Shown here: piece after piece, positions 16,328 through 24,094 of the stretch
Layout of the letters: the number at the start of each line of letters is the position of its first letter
Numbering within the stretch: the first letter of the stretch is position 1
Origin: Oscillospiraceae bacterium
Lineage (GTDB): Bacteria > Bacillota > Clostridia > Oscillospirales > Ruminococcaceae
Direction: 5' to 3'
DNA length: 46,676 nucleotides
Assembly: GCA_020024615.1 (NCBI GenBank)
Contig: JAHHTP010000011.1
Location: 1 to 46,676, forward strand
The notes under the pieces: model-generated
Database searches by the model: none
The model's input: only the letters and a program-made list of their open reading frames with translations
What the model was told of the DNA's origin: nothing
Position numbers and translations under genes: made by a program

Positions 16328-18550
16328 GTGGCAGGCAATTCCATGCAGCAATTTGAACAGCTTATCGGTGTCGTCGAGGAGATTACATTTCAAAGTGAAG
16401 AAAGCGGATTCACCGTTTTGCATTTGTCAGATGCATCTGGCGATGATGTGTGCGTGGTAGGAACCATGCCGGGGGTCAGTGTCGGGGAAGAATTAAAGTT
16501 AACTGGAAATTACACCACACATGCTGTATATGGCAGGCAGTTTAAAGCAGAATTATTCGAGCGTCATATGCCAGCACAGGCGAATGCTATTTATCGGTAT
16601 TTGGCATCTGGTGTAATCAAGGGAATCCGGTCTTCTACTGCCAGAAAGATTGTAGATCATTTCGGCGATGATACCTTAAAAATCTTGGAAGAACATCCAG
16701 AGCGTTTATCTGAGGTAAAAGGCATTTCGCAGAAAAAAGCCGAGGAGTATATCAAGGGATTTCGAGAATTATTTGCTGTGCGTACGCTGATGATGTTTTT
16801 GTCTGGTTATGGCATTACACCAATGCAAAGCGTGGCAATTTGGAAATTGTGGGGACCGTCTGCGAAGGAGCGAATTATTTCCAATCCATATATTTTATGT
16901 GTGCCGGATTTGGGCATATCCTTTGCAACGGCCGATGCGATTGCGTTTGACTATGGGTTAAGCAGTGACAGCAGCTCTAGGATATCAGCCGGAATCGAAT
17001 TCGTGTTAAATCACAATACTGGAAATGGACATACCTGTTTACCGCAGGATCGACTGCTTACCAGTGCCTCCAATCTTTTGCAGCTGGATGTAGAGCAGGT
17101 TAGGAAAGTGTTGGATAGCAATTTGGAGCAGCAGCTGTTTTATCAGGTGGAGGGTAGTAAAAAGACCTTTATTTTTCTGCCACAATATTATTTGGCAGAA
17201 ATCTATATTACAACAAAATTAAACCGTATGTTGCAGGGAACAAAACTTGATTGTTCTGAAACAGAAAAACAGATTGCGGAGATTGAATCTAAAAATGGCA
17301 TCACATACGAAAAGCTTCAGAAAAAAGCAATCCTGGAAGCATGGAGCAACCAGGTGTTTATTTTAACCGGCGGTCCTGGTACTGGTAAAACGACCACTTT
17401 AAACGGTATTATTGCGCTGCTGGAAGAACAGGAAATGGCGGTTCTGCTTGCAGCCCCGACTGGGCGTGCTGCAAAGCGGCTGACTGAGATTACTGGGAAA
17501 GAAGCCACCACCATTCACCGATTGCTGGAGGTGGATTTTTCCAGCGAGGACAAGCTTGCATTTGTGCGGGATGAGGGTTATCCGCTGGATGCGGATGCAG
17601 TTATTATTGATGAAATGTCGATGATGGATACCCTGCTGTTTGAATCGCTGCTGCATGCCCTGCATCCAGAATGTAAGCTGATTATGGTAGGCGACTTTCA
17701 TCAGCTGCCGAGTGTTGGAGCAGGAAATGTGCTGCATGATCTTCTGCAAAGTGGCATGATACCAACGGTGGAATTGAAACAGATTTTCCGGCAGGCAGCA
17801 GAAAGTTTGATTATCACCAACGCACACAGCATTGTAAATGGTCAGATGCCGATGCTTGACAGCAAGAACAACGATTTTTTCTTTTTGACCAGTCCAAATG
17901 CGGCGGCAGCCAAACAGAAAATTGTGGATCTTTACAGCAGGCGTTTGCCGAAAAGCTATGATTTTTCTCCGATCCAGCAGATTCAAGTTTTATGTCCGCA
18001 GCGTAAAGGAGAATGCGGTGTCATTGAATTAAACAAAGCACTTCAGGCTGTGCTGAATCCGAATGTTACTGGTCATACCTACTGTAAAAATGGTTTTTAT
18101 AGCTTTTTTGAAGGCGACAAGGTGATGCAGATTAAGAATAATTATAACATCGGCTGGGACAAGGAAGAAGAACATGGTGTCGGCATCTTTAACGGTGATA
18201 TTGGAATTGTCCGTATGATTGATATGGGGAGCAAAACCATGGAAATTTCCTTTGATGGCAGGGTTTGCTATTACAGTTTTGATATGGCAAATGAGTTGGA
18301 ACTTGCCTATGCCATAACAGTGCATAAAAGTCAGGGTAGTGAGTTTGATGCAATTATCATGCCGATTTTGGGAGGATTTGATAAATTGTATTACCGCAAT
18401 CTGTTGTATACAGCAGTTACCCGTGCAAAGAAAATGATTATACTGGTCGGAAGCCGTGCCCGTATTCAATATATGGTGGATAACAATCTGCGTATGCTGC
18501 GTTATACTGGTTTGCGATACTTTTTAAGTGAGAGTGGCAAAGGAAGGTGA
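16328..18550 (+). CDS. recD2: RecD2-type ATP-dependent DNA helicase
   Basis: This 740-residue superfamily 1B helicase unwinds DNA 5' to 3' and works in repair outside a RecBCD complex. An N-terminal OB-like region (about 10-75) and helix-hairpin-helix repeats (about 90-190) mark the RecD2 type. The Walker A motif GGPGTGKTT lies at about 347-355, Walker B is IIDEMSMMD, and the C-terminal helicase motif is TVHKSQGSEFD. No recB or recC is nearby. I take the GTG at 16328, with GAGAGGGAAAG upstream; an ATG five codons later is the alternative. The SLOG gene starts 4 bases after its stop. Confidence 0.95.
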   Translation: MAGNSMQQFEQLIGVVEEITFQSEESGFTVLHLSDASGDDVCVVGTMPGVSVGEELKLTGNYTTHAVYGRQFKAELFERHMPAQANAIYRYLASGVIKGIRSSTARKIVDHFGDDTLKILEEHPERLSEVKGISQKKAEEYIKGFRELFAVRTLMMFLSGYGITPMQSVAIWKLWGPSAKERIISNPYILCVPDLGISFATADAIAFDYGLSSDSSSRISAGIEFVLNHNTGNGHTCLPQDRLLTSASNLLQLDVEQVRKVLDSNLEQQLFYQVEGSKKTFIFLPQYYLAEIYITTKLNRMLQGTKLDCSETEKQIAEIESKNGITYEKLQKKAILEAWSNQVFILTGGPGTGKTTTLNGIIALLEEQEMAVLLAAPTGRAAKRLTEITGKEATTIHRLLEVDFSSEDKLAFVRDEGYPLDADAVIIDEMSMMDTLLFESLLHALHPECKLIMVGDFHQLPSVGAGNVLHDLLQSGMIPTVELKQIFRQAAESLIITNAHSIVNGQMPMLDSKNNDFFFLTSPNAAAAKQKIVDLYSRRLPKSYDFSPIQQIQVLCPQRKGECGVIELNKALQAVLNPNVTGHTYCKNGFYSFFEGDKVMQIKNNYNIGWDKEEEHGVGIFNGDIGIVRMIDMGSKTMEISFDGRVCYYSFDMANELELAYAITVHKSQGSEFDAIIMPILGGFDKLYYRNLLYTAVTRAKKMIILVGSRARIQYMVDNNLRMLRYTGLRYFLSESGKGR

Positions 18551-18554
18551 GTGG

Positions 18555-19037
18555 ATGAATCCCCAAAAGATAAAATCAGTTTGTTTCACCGGACACAGGA
18601 ATTTTCCATTAGAACAGAGCGGGAAACTTCTGCTTGCAGTAGAACTTTTGATTTTACAGGGTTATACGGAGTTTTATGCTGGTGGAGCAATTGGTTTTGA
18701 TACCTGTGCCGCACAGGCTGTGCTTTATCTGCGGCAGCAATATCCACAGATAAAGTTGCATCTGCTGCTGCCGTGTGATAGGGAAGAACAGACAAGGGGT
18801 TGGAGTCAAATGCAGCTGCAATTATATGACTATATCCGTAGTCAGGCGGATGAAACGGTTATATTGGGGCATTATGATAGGGCGTGTATGTTAAGGCGCA
18901 ATCAGGCCCTAGTGGATGCCGCAAGTTTTTGCTTGTGTTGGTTTAATCAACAGCGGCAGCGTTCCGGAACTGGTCAGACGATTCGTTTGGCACAAAAACA
19001 AAGGTTGCAGATTCAGAATTTGTTTGTCACAAAATAA
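18555..19037 (+). CDS. SLOG family protein (DUF1273-like)
   Basis: This 160-residue protein has the Rossmann-like SLOG fold opening CFTGHRNF and the glycine motif YAGGAIGFDTCAA, typical of the DUF1273/YpsA group. SLOG domains bind nucleotide-derived ligands, but this branch has no settled reaction. The ATG at 18555 is preceded by AAGGAAGG, which lies within the end of recD2, so translation is probably coupled. The pairing with RecD2 is suggestive but not evidence of a shared job. Confidence 0.85.
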   Translation: MNPQKIKSVCFTGHRNFPLEQSGKLLLAVELLILQGYTEFYAGGAIGFDTCAAQAVLYLRQQYPQIKLHLLLPCDREEQTRGWSQMQLQLYDYIRSQADETVILGHYDRACMLRRNQALVDAASFCLCWFNQQRQRSGTGQTIRLAQKQRLQIQNLFVTK

Positions 19038-19041
19038 AAGA

Positions 19042-19071
19042 AAAGGCGTGCGGTTTTATCCGTACGCCTTT
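19042..19071. terminator. Bidirectional terminator
   Basis: An 11-bp stem (AAGGCGTGCGG with CCGTACGCCTT, one wobble) has T-rich flanks on both strands. It ends the recD2-SLOG unit and the convergent membrane-protein gene. Confidence 0.75.
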
Positions 19072-19102
19072 ATTTACGAAAAGATTTCTTACCGAAACTT
19101 CA

Positions 19103-19582
19103 TCAACCAAACATGTAGTCAACAACCCATGCGCCGATATAAGCTACAAGAGCTAAGATAGCTAAAACTAAGTATACAACCCACATAGCACCGCACATAT
19201 GGAAGAACGGAGAAGCGATTAATCCTACTACAACGAATGCAGAGAAGATAACACCCAGTGTTTTGGTAAACAGTTTGCGTCCTTTGAATCCGGTAAACAG
19301 GATATTAGCAATTGCAAAAATAAAGCCAAAGATAATCCAGTACATATCCATATTGGTGTTATAGTCCTCGATCTTAACATCCATAACAGCTTTTTTGAAA
19401 TGACCATAAGTGGCGCCAGCTTCTGCAAAATAGCCTAACGGAGAAATAGAAGTACTAATTTCACCAGCAACTTTATCGGTGTAGGTATACGGTACAACCG
19501 GGATAAACCACAACAATACGGTTACGATTAAGAGAATACCTCCTATCAGACCTAACAATCGAGCAAGTTTTTTCTTATCCAT
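19103..19582 (-). CDS. Four-span membrane protein of unknown function
   Basis: This 159-residue protein has about four hydrophobic spans (near residues 8-27, 79-98, 107-124 and 130-152). A hydrophilic loop of about 45 residues between the first and second spans contains YTYTDKVAGEISTSISPLGY. I recognise no family. The ATG at 19582 has AAAGGAGGA at about 10 bases; a longer start at 19606 precedes the ribosome site and is unlikely. A perfect consensus promoter and a long-stem hairpin lie upstream, so it may be strongly expressed and regulated. Confidence 0.7.
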   Translation of the reverse strand: MDKKKLARLLGLIGGILLIVTVLLWFIPVVPYTYTDKVAGEISTSISPLGYFAEAGATYGHFKKAVMDVKIEDYNTNMDMYWIIFGFIFAIANILFTGFKGRKLFTKTLGVIFSAFVVVGLIASPFFHMCGAMWVVYLVLAILALVAYIGAWVVDYMFG

Positions 19583-19647
19583 AACGAAAAATCCTCCTTT
19601 CATCATTTTTCAGCCATATTATGTGTATTGATATGGCCATATTTTGT

Positions 19648-19687
19648 AACATAAACGGCTATTTGACCGAACAGTTGCGTTTATGTT
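19648..19687. promoter_or_regulatory. 10-bp inverted repeat in the leader of the four-span protein gene
   Basis: AACATAAACG and CGTTTATGTT pair perfectly across a 20-base gap, beginning about 8 bases after the predicted start of transcription. The 12-bp palindrome ATATGGCCATAT (19631-19642) follows closely. Either could be a repressor site or an RNA hairpin. Confidence 0.6.
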
Positions 19688-19701
19688 TCCTGTTATTATT
19701 T

Positions 19702-19730
19702 ATTATAACCAAATGAATCTATTTTGTCAA
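19702..19730 (-). promoter_or_regulatory. Consensus promoter of the four-span protein gene
   Basis: On the - strand, TTGACA (19730-19725) and TATAAT (19707-19702) are 17 bases apart, a full consensus match. Confidence 0.85.
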
Positions 19731-19988
19731 CTATGTACATATATTGTTTACATTTTATACATAATTTTTTGGAACATTTTTTGCGCCTGTTTTTGCAGCA
19801 TAACGAAAAAAACATCAGAATCGTATTATGTTTGTATAAGTTGAAAATAATCTTTTCTTATGGTTCTAAAATCAAGAAATATAGATGTTTTTTTAGAAAA
19901 AATAATGTCGTTTTTGCTTGAATTTCTGGATAAAATGTGTTAACATATTTGTTATAAATGAAATGCATTCGAGGCGTGGAGGTAAGCA
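19731..19988. other. AT-rich intergenic region upstream of the Cys-rich membrane protein
   Basis: No gene is evident. It holds an 11-bp inverted repeat of low complexity (19806-19816 with 19884-19894) and a likely extended -10 promoter, TGT-TATAAA at 19950-19958, for the next gene. No good -35 is seen. Confidence 0.4.
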
Positions 19989-20825
19989 ATGAAGTTGTCA
20001 GATCGGATTTTTGGGTCGTTTGTCATTCGGGCACTACAATCGCAGCCAGAGGTTTTGCCACATCATGTGGCGGATAAAAAATCAAAGGCGGGATTGAAAA
20101 TGCGTGTAAGATATCAGCTTCGGTTGTGTCTGCGATTTTTATTATTTTGCCTGACCATATACAGTTTGTATTTTTCCAAAAATGAGATTTCGATTATCTT
20201 TGGAATGAACTTTTTTAAAAAATTCACCTTGCTGCATCTGGCATGGGTTTACTGGATTATCGAAATATTGCTGCCGACTTTTGCCACCAGAGGCATGATA
20301 TCTATCGGGTCAATTAAGCACTGGCAGCGAACTTACATACCAAGCAAAAAATTTAATCCCAGACTGCTGTTTTGTTATATGAAGGGGAGTACGAAGGATT
20401 CTTTAAAAGTTTTTGCGGTCTGGTTGGTGTACATGACGCTGCTTCTGATTGGACATGTAATCGGGTTTTTAGGGAAAAAGGAAATGTTGCTGATTTGTGC
20501 AGGCTTAAATGTGTTGGACATTATTTTTGTATTGTACTGGTGTCCGTTGCGGGCATGTTTTATGAAGAACCGATGCTGTACAACCTGTCGGATTTTCAAC
20601 TGGGATCATATCCTGATTTTCTCCGCTTTGATGTTTGTGCCGGGATTTTTCGGATATACCATTGTAATATTGTCGGTTGCCGGATTCTTAATCTGGGAGG
20701 TCTGCTTTTTTCTGCATCCGGAGCGTTTCTGGGAAGGAACCAATTGTTCTCTGCGTTGCAGCGAGTGCACGGATAAAATCTGCGAACACGCTTTTACCGG
20801 TAAAAAACATAAGCAAAAGGTATAA
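19989..20825 (+). CDS. Cysteine-rich multi-span membrane protein of unknown function
   Basis: This protein has 278 residues and about five hydrophobic spans. Between the later spans it carries CPLRACFMKNRCCTTC (about residues 191-206), and near the C-terminus CSLRCSECTDKIC. These two cysteine clusters suggest metal or iron-sulfur binding, and the order of spans and cysteines is loosely like NapH/RnfC-type membrane ferredoxins, but no standard ferredoxin motif is present. The ATG has GGAGG at 7 bases. It is a single gene ended by a terminator. Confidence 0.7.
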   Translation: MKLSDRIFGSFVIRALQSQPEVLPHHVADKKSKAGLKMRVRYQLRLCLRFLLFCLTIYSLYFSKNEISIIFGMNFFKKFTLLHLAWVYWIIEILLPTFATRGMISIGSIKHWQRTYIPSKKFNPRLLFCYMKGSTKDSLKVFAVWLVYMTLLLIGHVIGFLGKKEMLLICAGLNVLDIIFVLYWCPLRACFMKNRCCTTCRIFNWDHILIFSALMFVPGFFGYTIVILSVAGFLIWEVCFFLHPERFWEGTNCSLRCSECTDKICEHAFTGKKHKQKV

Positions 20826-20827
20826 AG

Positions 20828-20862
20828 AAAGAGTGGGGAACTTGGATTCTCCACTCTTTTTC
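20828..20862 (+). terminator. Intrinsic terminator
   Basis: AAAGAGTGGGGA pairs with TCTCCACTCTTT (one wobble) and is followed by a run of five or more Ts. Confidence 0.75.
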
Positions 20863-20878
20863 CATTATATTGTTGAAA

Positions 20879-22171
20879 TTATGCTCTGGTTTTATCAAAT
20901 GCCTGTTTTAAGTCGGCAATGATGTCGTTTACATTTTCCAGACCAACCGACAGACGAATCATACCAGCATTGATGCCTGCTGCAACCAGCTGTTCATCAG
21001 TCAGCTGACGGTGTGTTTCAGAAGCCGGGTGTAGAACGCAGGTACGAATGTCTGCAACATGAACCACATTGGAAGCAAGCTCCAAACTGTCCATAAAGTG
21101 CATAGCGGTTTCACGGCCACCTTTGATGACAAAGGAAATAACGCCGCTGCATCCATCTGGCATATATTTCATTGCCAGGTCGTGATACGGGTCGGATTCC
21201 AGACCCGGGTAGGAAACGGACTCTACCATATCGTTTTCGGTTAGCCATTTTGCAACGGTCAGTGCATTTTTGCAGTACTGCGGCATTCTGACCGCTAAGG
21301 TTTCCAGACCCATATTTAATAAGAATGCAGAATGTGCAGCCATGTAGCAACCAAAGTCACGCATCAGCTGCATTCTTGCTTTGATAATATATGCCATCTC
21401 GCCGAAAGATTCGGTGTAGGAAATACCGTGGTAGGATTCATCTGGTTGTACGAAATCCGGGAATTTGCCAGAAGCAGCCCAGTTGAATTTGCCAGAGTCA
21501 ACGATAATACCACCACCCTGAATGGCATGTCCGTCCATGTATTTTGTGGTAGAGTGGGTGACAATATCACAGCCAAACTCAAACGGACGACATAAAATCG
21601 GTGTGCAGAAGGTGTTGTCCACTATCAGCGGAACATGGTTTGCGTGTGCAACATTGGCAAATTTCTCGATGTCGAATACGGTCAGAGCTGGATTTGCAAG
21701 GGTTTCACCAAAGATACATTTGGTATTTTGCTTGAATGCAGCTGCAATTTCATCTTCGGTTGCATTGATATCAACCCAGATGCACTCAATGCCGAAGCGT
21801 TTTAAGGTAACGGCAAACAGATTGACTGAGCCGCCATAAATGGAGGATACCGAGATAAAGCTGTCACCTGCGGAGCATACATTTAATATAGCCAACATGT
21901 TGGCTGCCTGACCGGAGGAACAGAGCATTGCACCGACACCACCCTCTAAAGCAGCAATTTTTTTCTCTACTGCGTCACATGTTGGGTTTGCAAAGCGGGA
22001 ATACATAGGTTCAGTCGGCATATCGAATAAATCAGCAATGTGCTGGGTGGAATCAAAGCAATAGGTTGTGCTTTGTACAATCGGAATCTGGCGCGGATCA
22101 CCGTTTTTCGGCGTGTAGCCTGCATGCAGACATTTGGTTTCAAGTTTTGCGTCTTTTTTGCATTCTTTCAT
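20879..22171 (-). CDS. metY: O-acetylhomoserine sulfhydrylase (MetY type)
   Basis: This 430-residue PLP enzyme of the Cys/Met metabolism family joins O-acetylhomoserine and sulfide to make homocysteine. The PLP lysine is Lys210 in THSTTKYMDGH. The N-terminal ETKCLHAGY and the YSRFANPT segment are typical, and the long loop around WAASGKFPDF separates it from cystathionine synthases. I start at 22171, where AAGGA lies 11 bases upstream. The first possible ATG (22207) is within a few bases of the predicted transcription start. It could use sulfide made by the siroheme reductase at 11.4 kb, though it is not in that operon. Confidence 0.92.
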   Translation of the reverse strand: MKECKKDAKLETKCLHAGYTPKNGDPRQIPIVQSTTYCFDSTQHIADLFDMPTEPMYSRFANPTCDAVEKKIAALEGGVGAMLCSSGQAANMLAILNVCSAGDSFISVSSIYGGSVNLFAVTLKRFGIECIWVDINATEDEIAAAFKQNTKCIFGETLANPALTVFDIEKFANVAHANHVPLIVDNTFCTPILCRPFEFGCDIVTHSTTKYMDGHAIQGGGIIVDSGKFNWAASGKFPDFVQPDESYHGISYTESFGEMAYIIKARMQLMRDFGCYMAAHSAFLLNMGLETLAVRMPQYCKNALTVAKWLTENDMVESVSYPGLESDPYHDLAMKYMPDGCSGVISFVIKGGRETAMHFMDSLELASNVVHVADIRTCVLHPASETHRQLTDEQLVAAGINAGMIRLSVGLENVNDIIADLKQAFDKTRA

Positions 22172-22215
22172 GGTGTCATAGATCCTTTCTGTAATGGGGT
22201 TTTGCATTATTTATC

Positions 22216-22244
22216 ATTATATCATGCGAAACGGATTTTGTAAA
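22216..22244 (-). promoter_or_regulatory. Promoter of metY
   Basis: TTTACA (22244-22239) and TATAAT (22221-22216) are 17 bases apart. The short leader leaves no room for a SAM riboswitch, and I see none. Confidence 0.75.
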
Positions 22245-22302
22245 TATCTCGATGTTCTGGTAAAAAAAGTTTACTTTTGTTTCAAAACATAACCGATGGA
22301 TA

Positions 22303-22332
22303 TTGACTTCTTTTTGGTTTTACGATAATATG
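22303..22332 (+). promoter_or_regulatory. Promoter of the ABC exporter pair
   Basis: TTGACT (22303-22308) is followed by TAATAT (22327-22332) at 18 bases, or by GATAAT at 15. The leader is about 25-30 bases. Confidence 0.5.
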
Positions 22333-22366
22333 TTAATAGATTGTTAAAAGAAAGGATGAATATAGA

Positions 22367-24091
22367 TTGAAATCGTTGCTGAAGTATATGAAGCCATATA
22401 CCAAAGAGTGCGTATTGGGGCCATTTTTTAAGCTATTGGAAGCGTCATTTGAATTATTTGTACCGCTTGTCATTGCCAGCATCGTAGATTTCGGCATTGC
22501 AAACGGGGACAAGGGATATATCCTGCAAAGATGTGGACTGCTGCTTCTATTGGGTGTTGTGGGTTTGGCATTTTCGATTACGGCACAGTATTTTTCTGCA
22601 AAAGCTGCGGTGGGATTTTCCGCTAAGCTGCGCCATGTTTTGTTTGCGCATATCCAAAGTTTGTCCTATACCGAGATGGACACACTGGGAATTTCTACAC
22701 TGATTACCCGTATGACATCCGATATCAATCAGGTGCAGTCGGGTGTCAATTTAACGCTGCGTCTGCTGATGCGCAGTCCGTTTGTGGTATTCGGGGCGAT
22801 GGTGATGGCATTTACGGTGGATGTGAAATCTGCGTGGATTTTTGCAGTTGTCATTCCGCTTTTATCGGTGGTTGTGTTTTCAATTATGGCGGCAAGTATG
22901 CCGTTATATCGCAGCGTACAGCAGAAACTGGATAGGGTGCTGGGGATTACTCATGAAAATTTAACCGGTGTGCGCGTGATTCGTGCATTCTGCAAGAAGA
23001 ATGAGGAAATCGAGCGGTTTGATGCTGCCAGTGAAGCCTTGAAGCGTTCTCAGAAATTTGTAGGTAGAATTTCTGCTTTGATGAATCCGCTGACCTATGT
23101 GCTGATCAATGCCGCTGTGATTGTACTGATATATACTGGTGCATTGCAGGTAAATATGGGCATTCTGACACAGGGCGCAGTACTGGCACTGTACAACTAT
23201 ATGTCACAGATTCTGGTGGAACTGATTAAGCTGGCAAATCTGATTATTAGCATCACCAAGGCGCTTGCCTGTGCAAAGCGGATCGAAACGGTTATGCAGG
23301 TAACATCTTCTATTGCTGAGAGCGAAAATGCTGTTTCGGGTAAAGAAGATTCGATTGCTGTGCAGTTTGAACATGTTGGATTGACCTATGCGGGTGCGGG
23401 CGAGCCGTCGCTGTCTGATATCAGCTTTACCGCATATAAAGGGCAGACCATCGGCATTATCGGTGGTACTGGCAGCGGTAAGACTTCTCTTGTTAATCTG
23501 ATTGGTCGTTTCTATGATGCAACCGAAGGTGCTGTATATGTGAATGGTGTGGATGTCAAAGATTATAAATTGAATGTATTAAGAGATAAAATCGGTATGG
23601 TAATACAGAAGGCAGTGTTATTTTCTGGAAGTATTCGAGAGAATATTCTCTGGGGTAAGAAGGATGCCACCGATGCGGAAATCTGGGACGCGCTTGCGGT
23701 TGCGCAGGCAAAAGATGTGGTGGAAAATAAGGAAGGACAGCTGGATGCAATGGTGGAGCAGGGGGGAAGCAATTTTTCAGGTGGTCAGCGGCAGCGTCTT
23801 ACCATTGCCAGAGCATTAGTGAAAAAGCCATCTATTTTGATTCTGGATGATTCTGCCTCTGCATTAGACTATGCGACCGATGCGGCACTGCGCAAGGCAA
23901 TATATAACAGGAAAGATGCACCGACCACTTTTATTGTGTCGCAGCGTGCTTCCTCTATTCGATATGCTGATCAGATTATAGTGCTGGAGGATGGTGTGGC
24001 AGTCGGAATTGGAAGCCATGAAAGCCTGTTACAGAATTGTCCGGTTTATGAAGAAATCTACTATTCTCAGTTTGAACGAAAGGAGGCGTGA
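22367..24091 (+). CDS. ABC exporter half-transporter with degenerate ATP site
   Basis: This 574-residue fused permease/ATPase has six membrane spans (about residues 15-310) and a nucleotide-binding domain. Walker A GGTGSGKT is at about 366-373, and the signature is FSGGQRQR. Where the catalytic glutamate should be there is Asp495 (LILDDSAS), and the switch histidine is Gln526 (IVSQRA). This is the pattern of the degenerate half of heterodimeric exporters such as TM287/288 or BmrCD. It starts with TTG at 22367, preceded by AAAGGA. The partner gene follows after 3 bases. The exported substrate is unknown. Confidence 0.92.
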   Translation: MKSLLKYMKPYTKECVLGPFFKLLEASFELFVPLVIASIVDFGIANGDKGYILQRCGLLLLLGVVGLAFSITAQYFSAKAAVGFSAKLRHVLFAHIQSLSYTEMDTLGISTLITRMTSDINQVQSGVNLTLRLLMRSPFVVFGAMVMAFTVDVKSAWIFAVVIPLLSVVVFSIMAASMPLYRSVQQKLDRVLGITHENLTGVRVIRAFCKKNEEIERFDAASEALKRSQKFVGRISALMNPLTYVLINAAVIVLIYTGALQVNMGILTQGAVLALYNYMSQILVELIKLANLIISITKALACAKRIETVMQVTSSIAESENAVSGKEDSIAVQFEHVGLTYAGAGEPSLSDISFTAYKGQTIGIIGGTGSGKTSLVNLIGRFYDATEGAVYVNGVDVKDYKLNVLRDKIGMVIQKAVLFSGSIRENILWGKKDATDAEIWDALAVAQAKDVVENKEGQLDAMVEQGGSNFSGGQRQRLTIARALVKKPSILILDDSASALDYATDAALRKAIYNRKDAPTTFIVSQRASSIRYADQIIVLEDGVAVGIGSHESLLQNCPVYEEIYYSQFERKEA

Positions 24092-24094
24092 CGA

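Noticed and set aside
17399..17986. 195-codon - strand frame inside recD2
   Set aside because: It is antisense to the helicase ATPase domain and has no ribosome site or recognisable domain.
22171..22260. SAM riboswitch upstream of metY
   Set aside because: The predicted leader is only a few tens of bases and contains no S-box helices.
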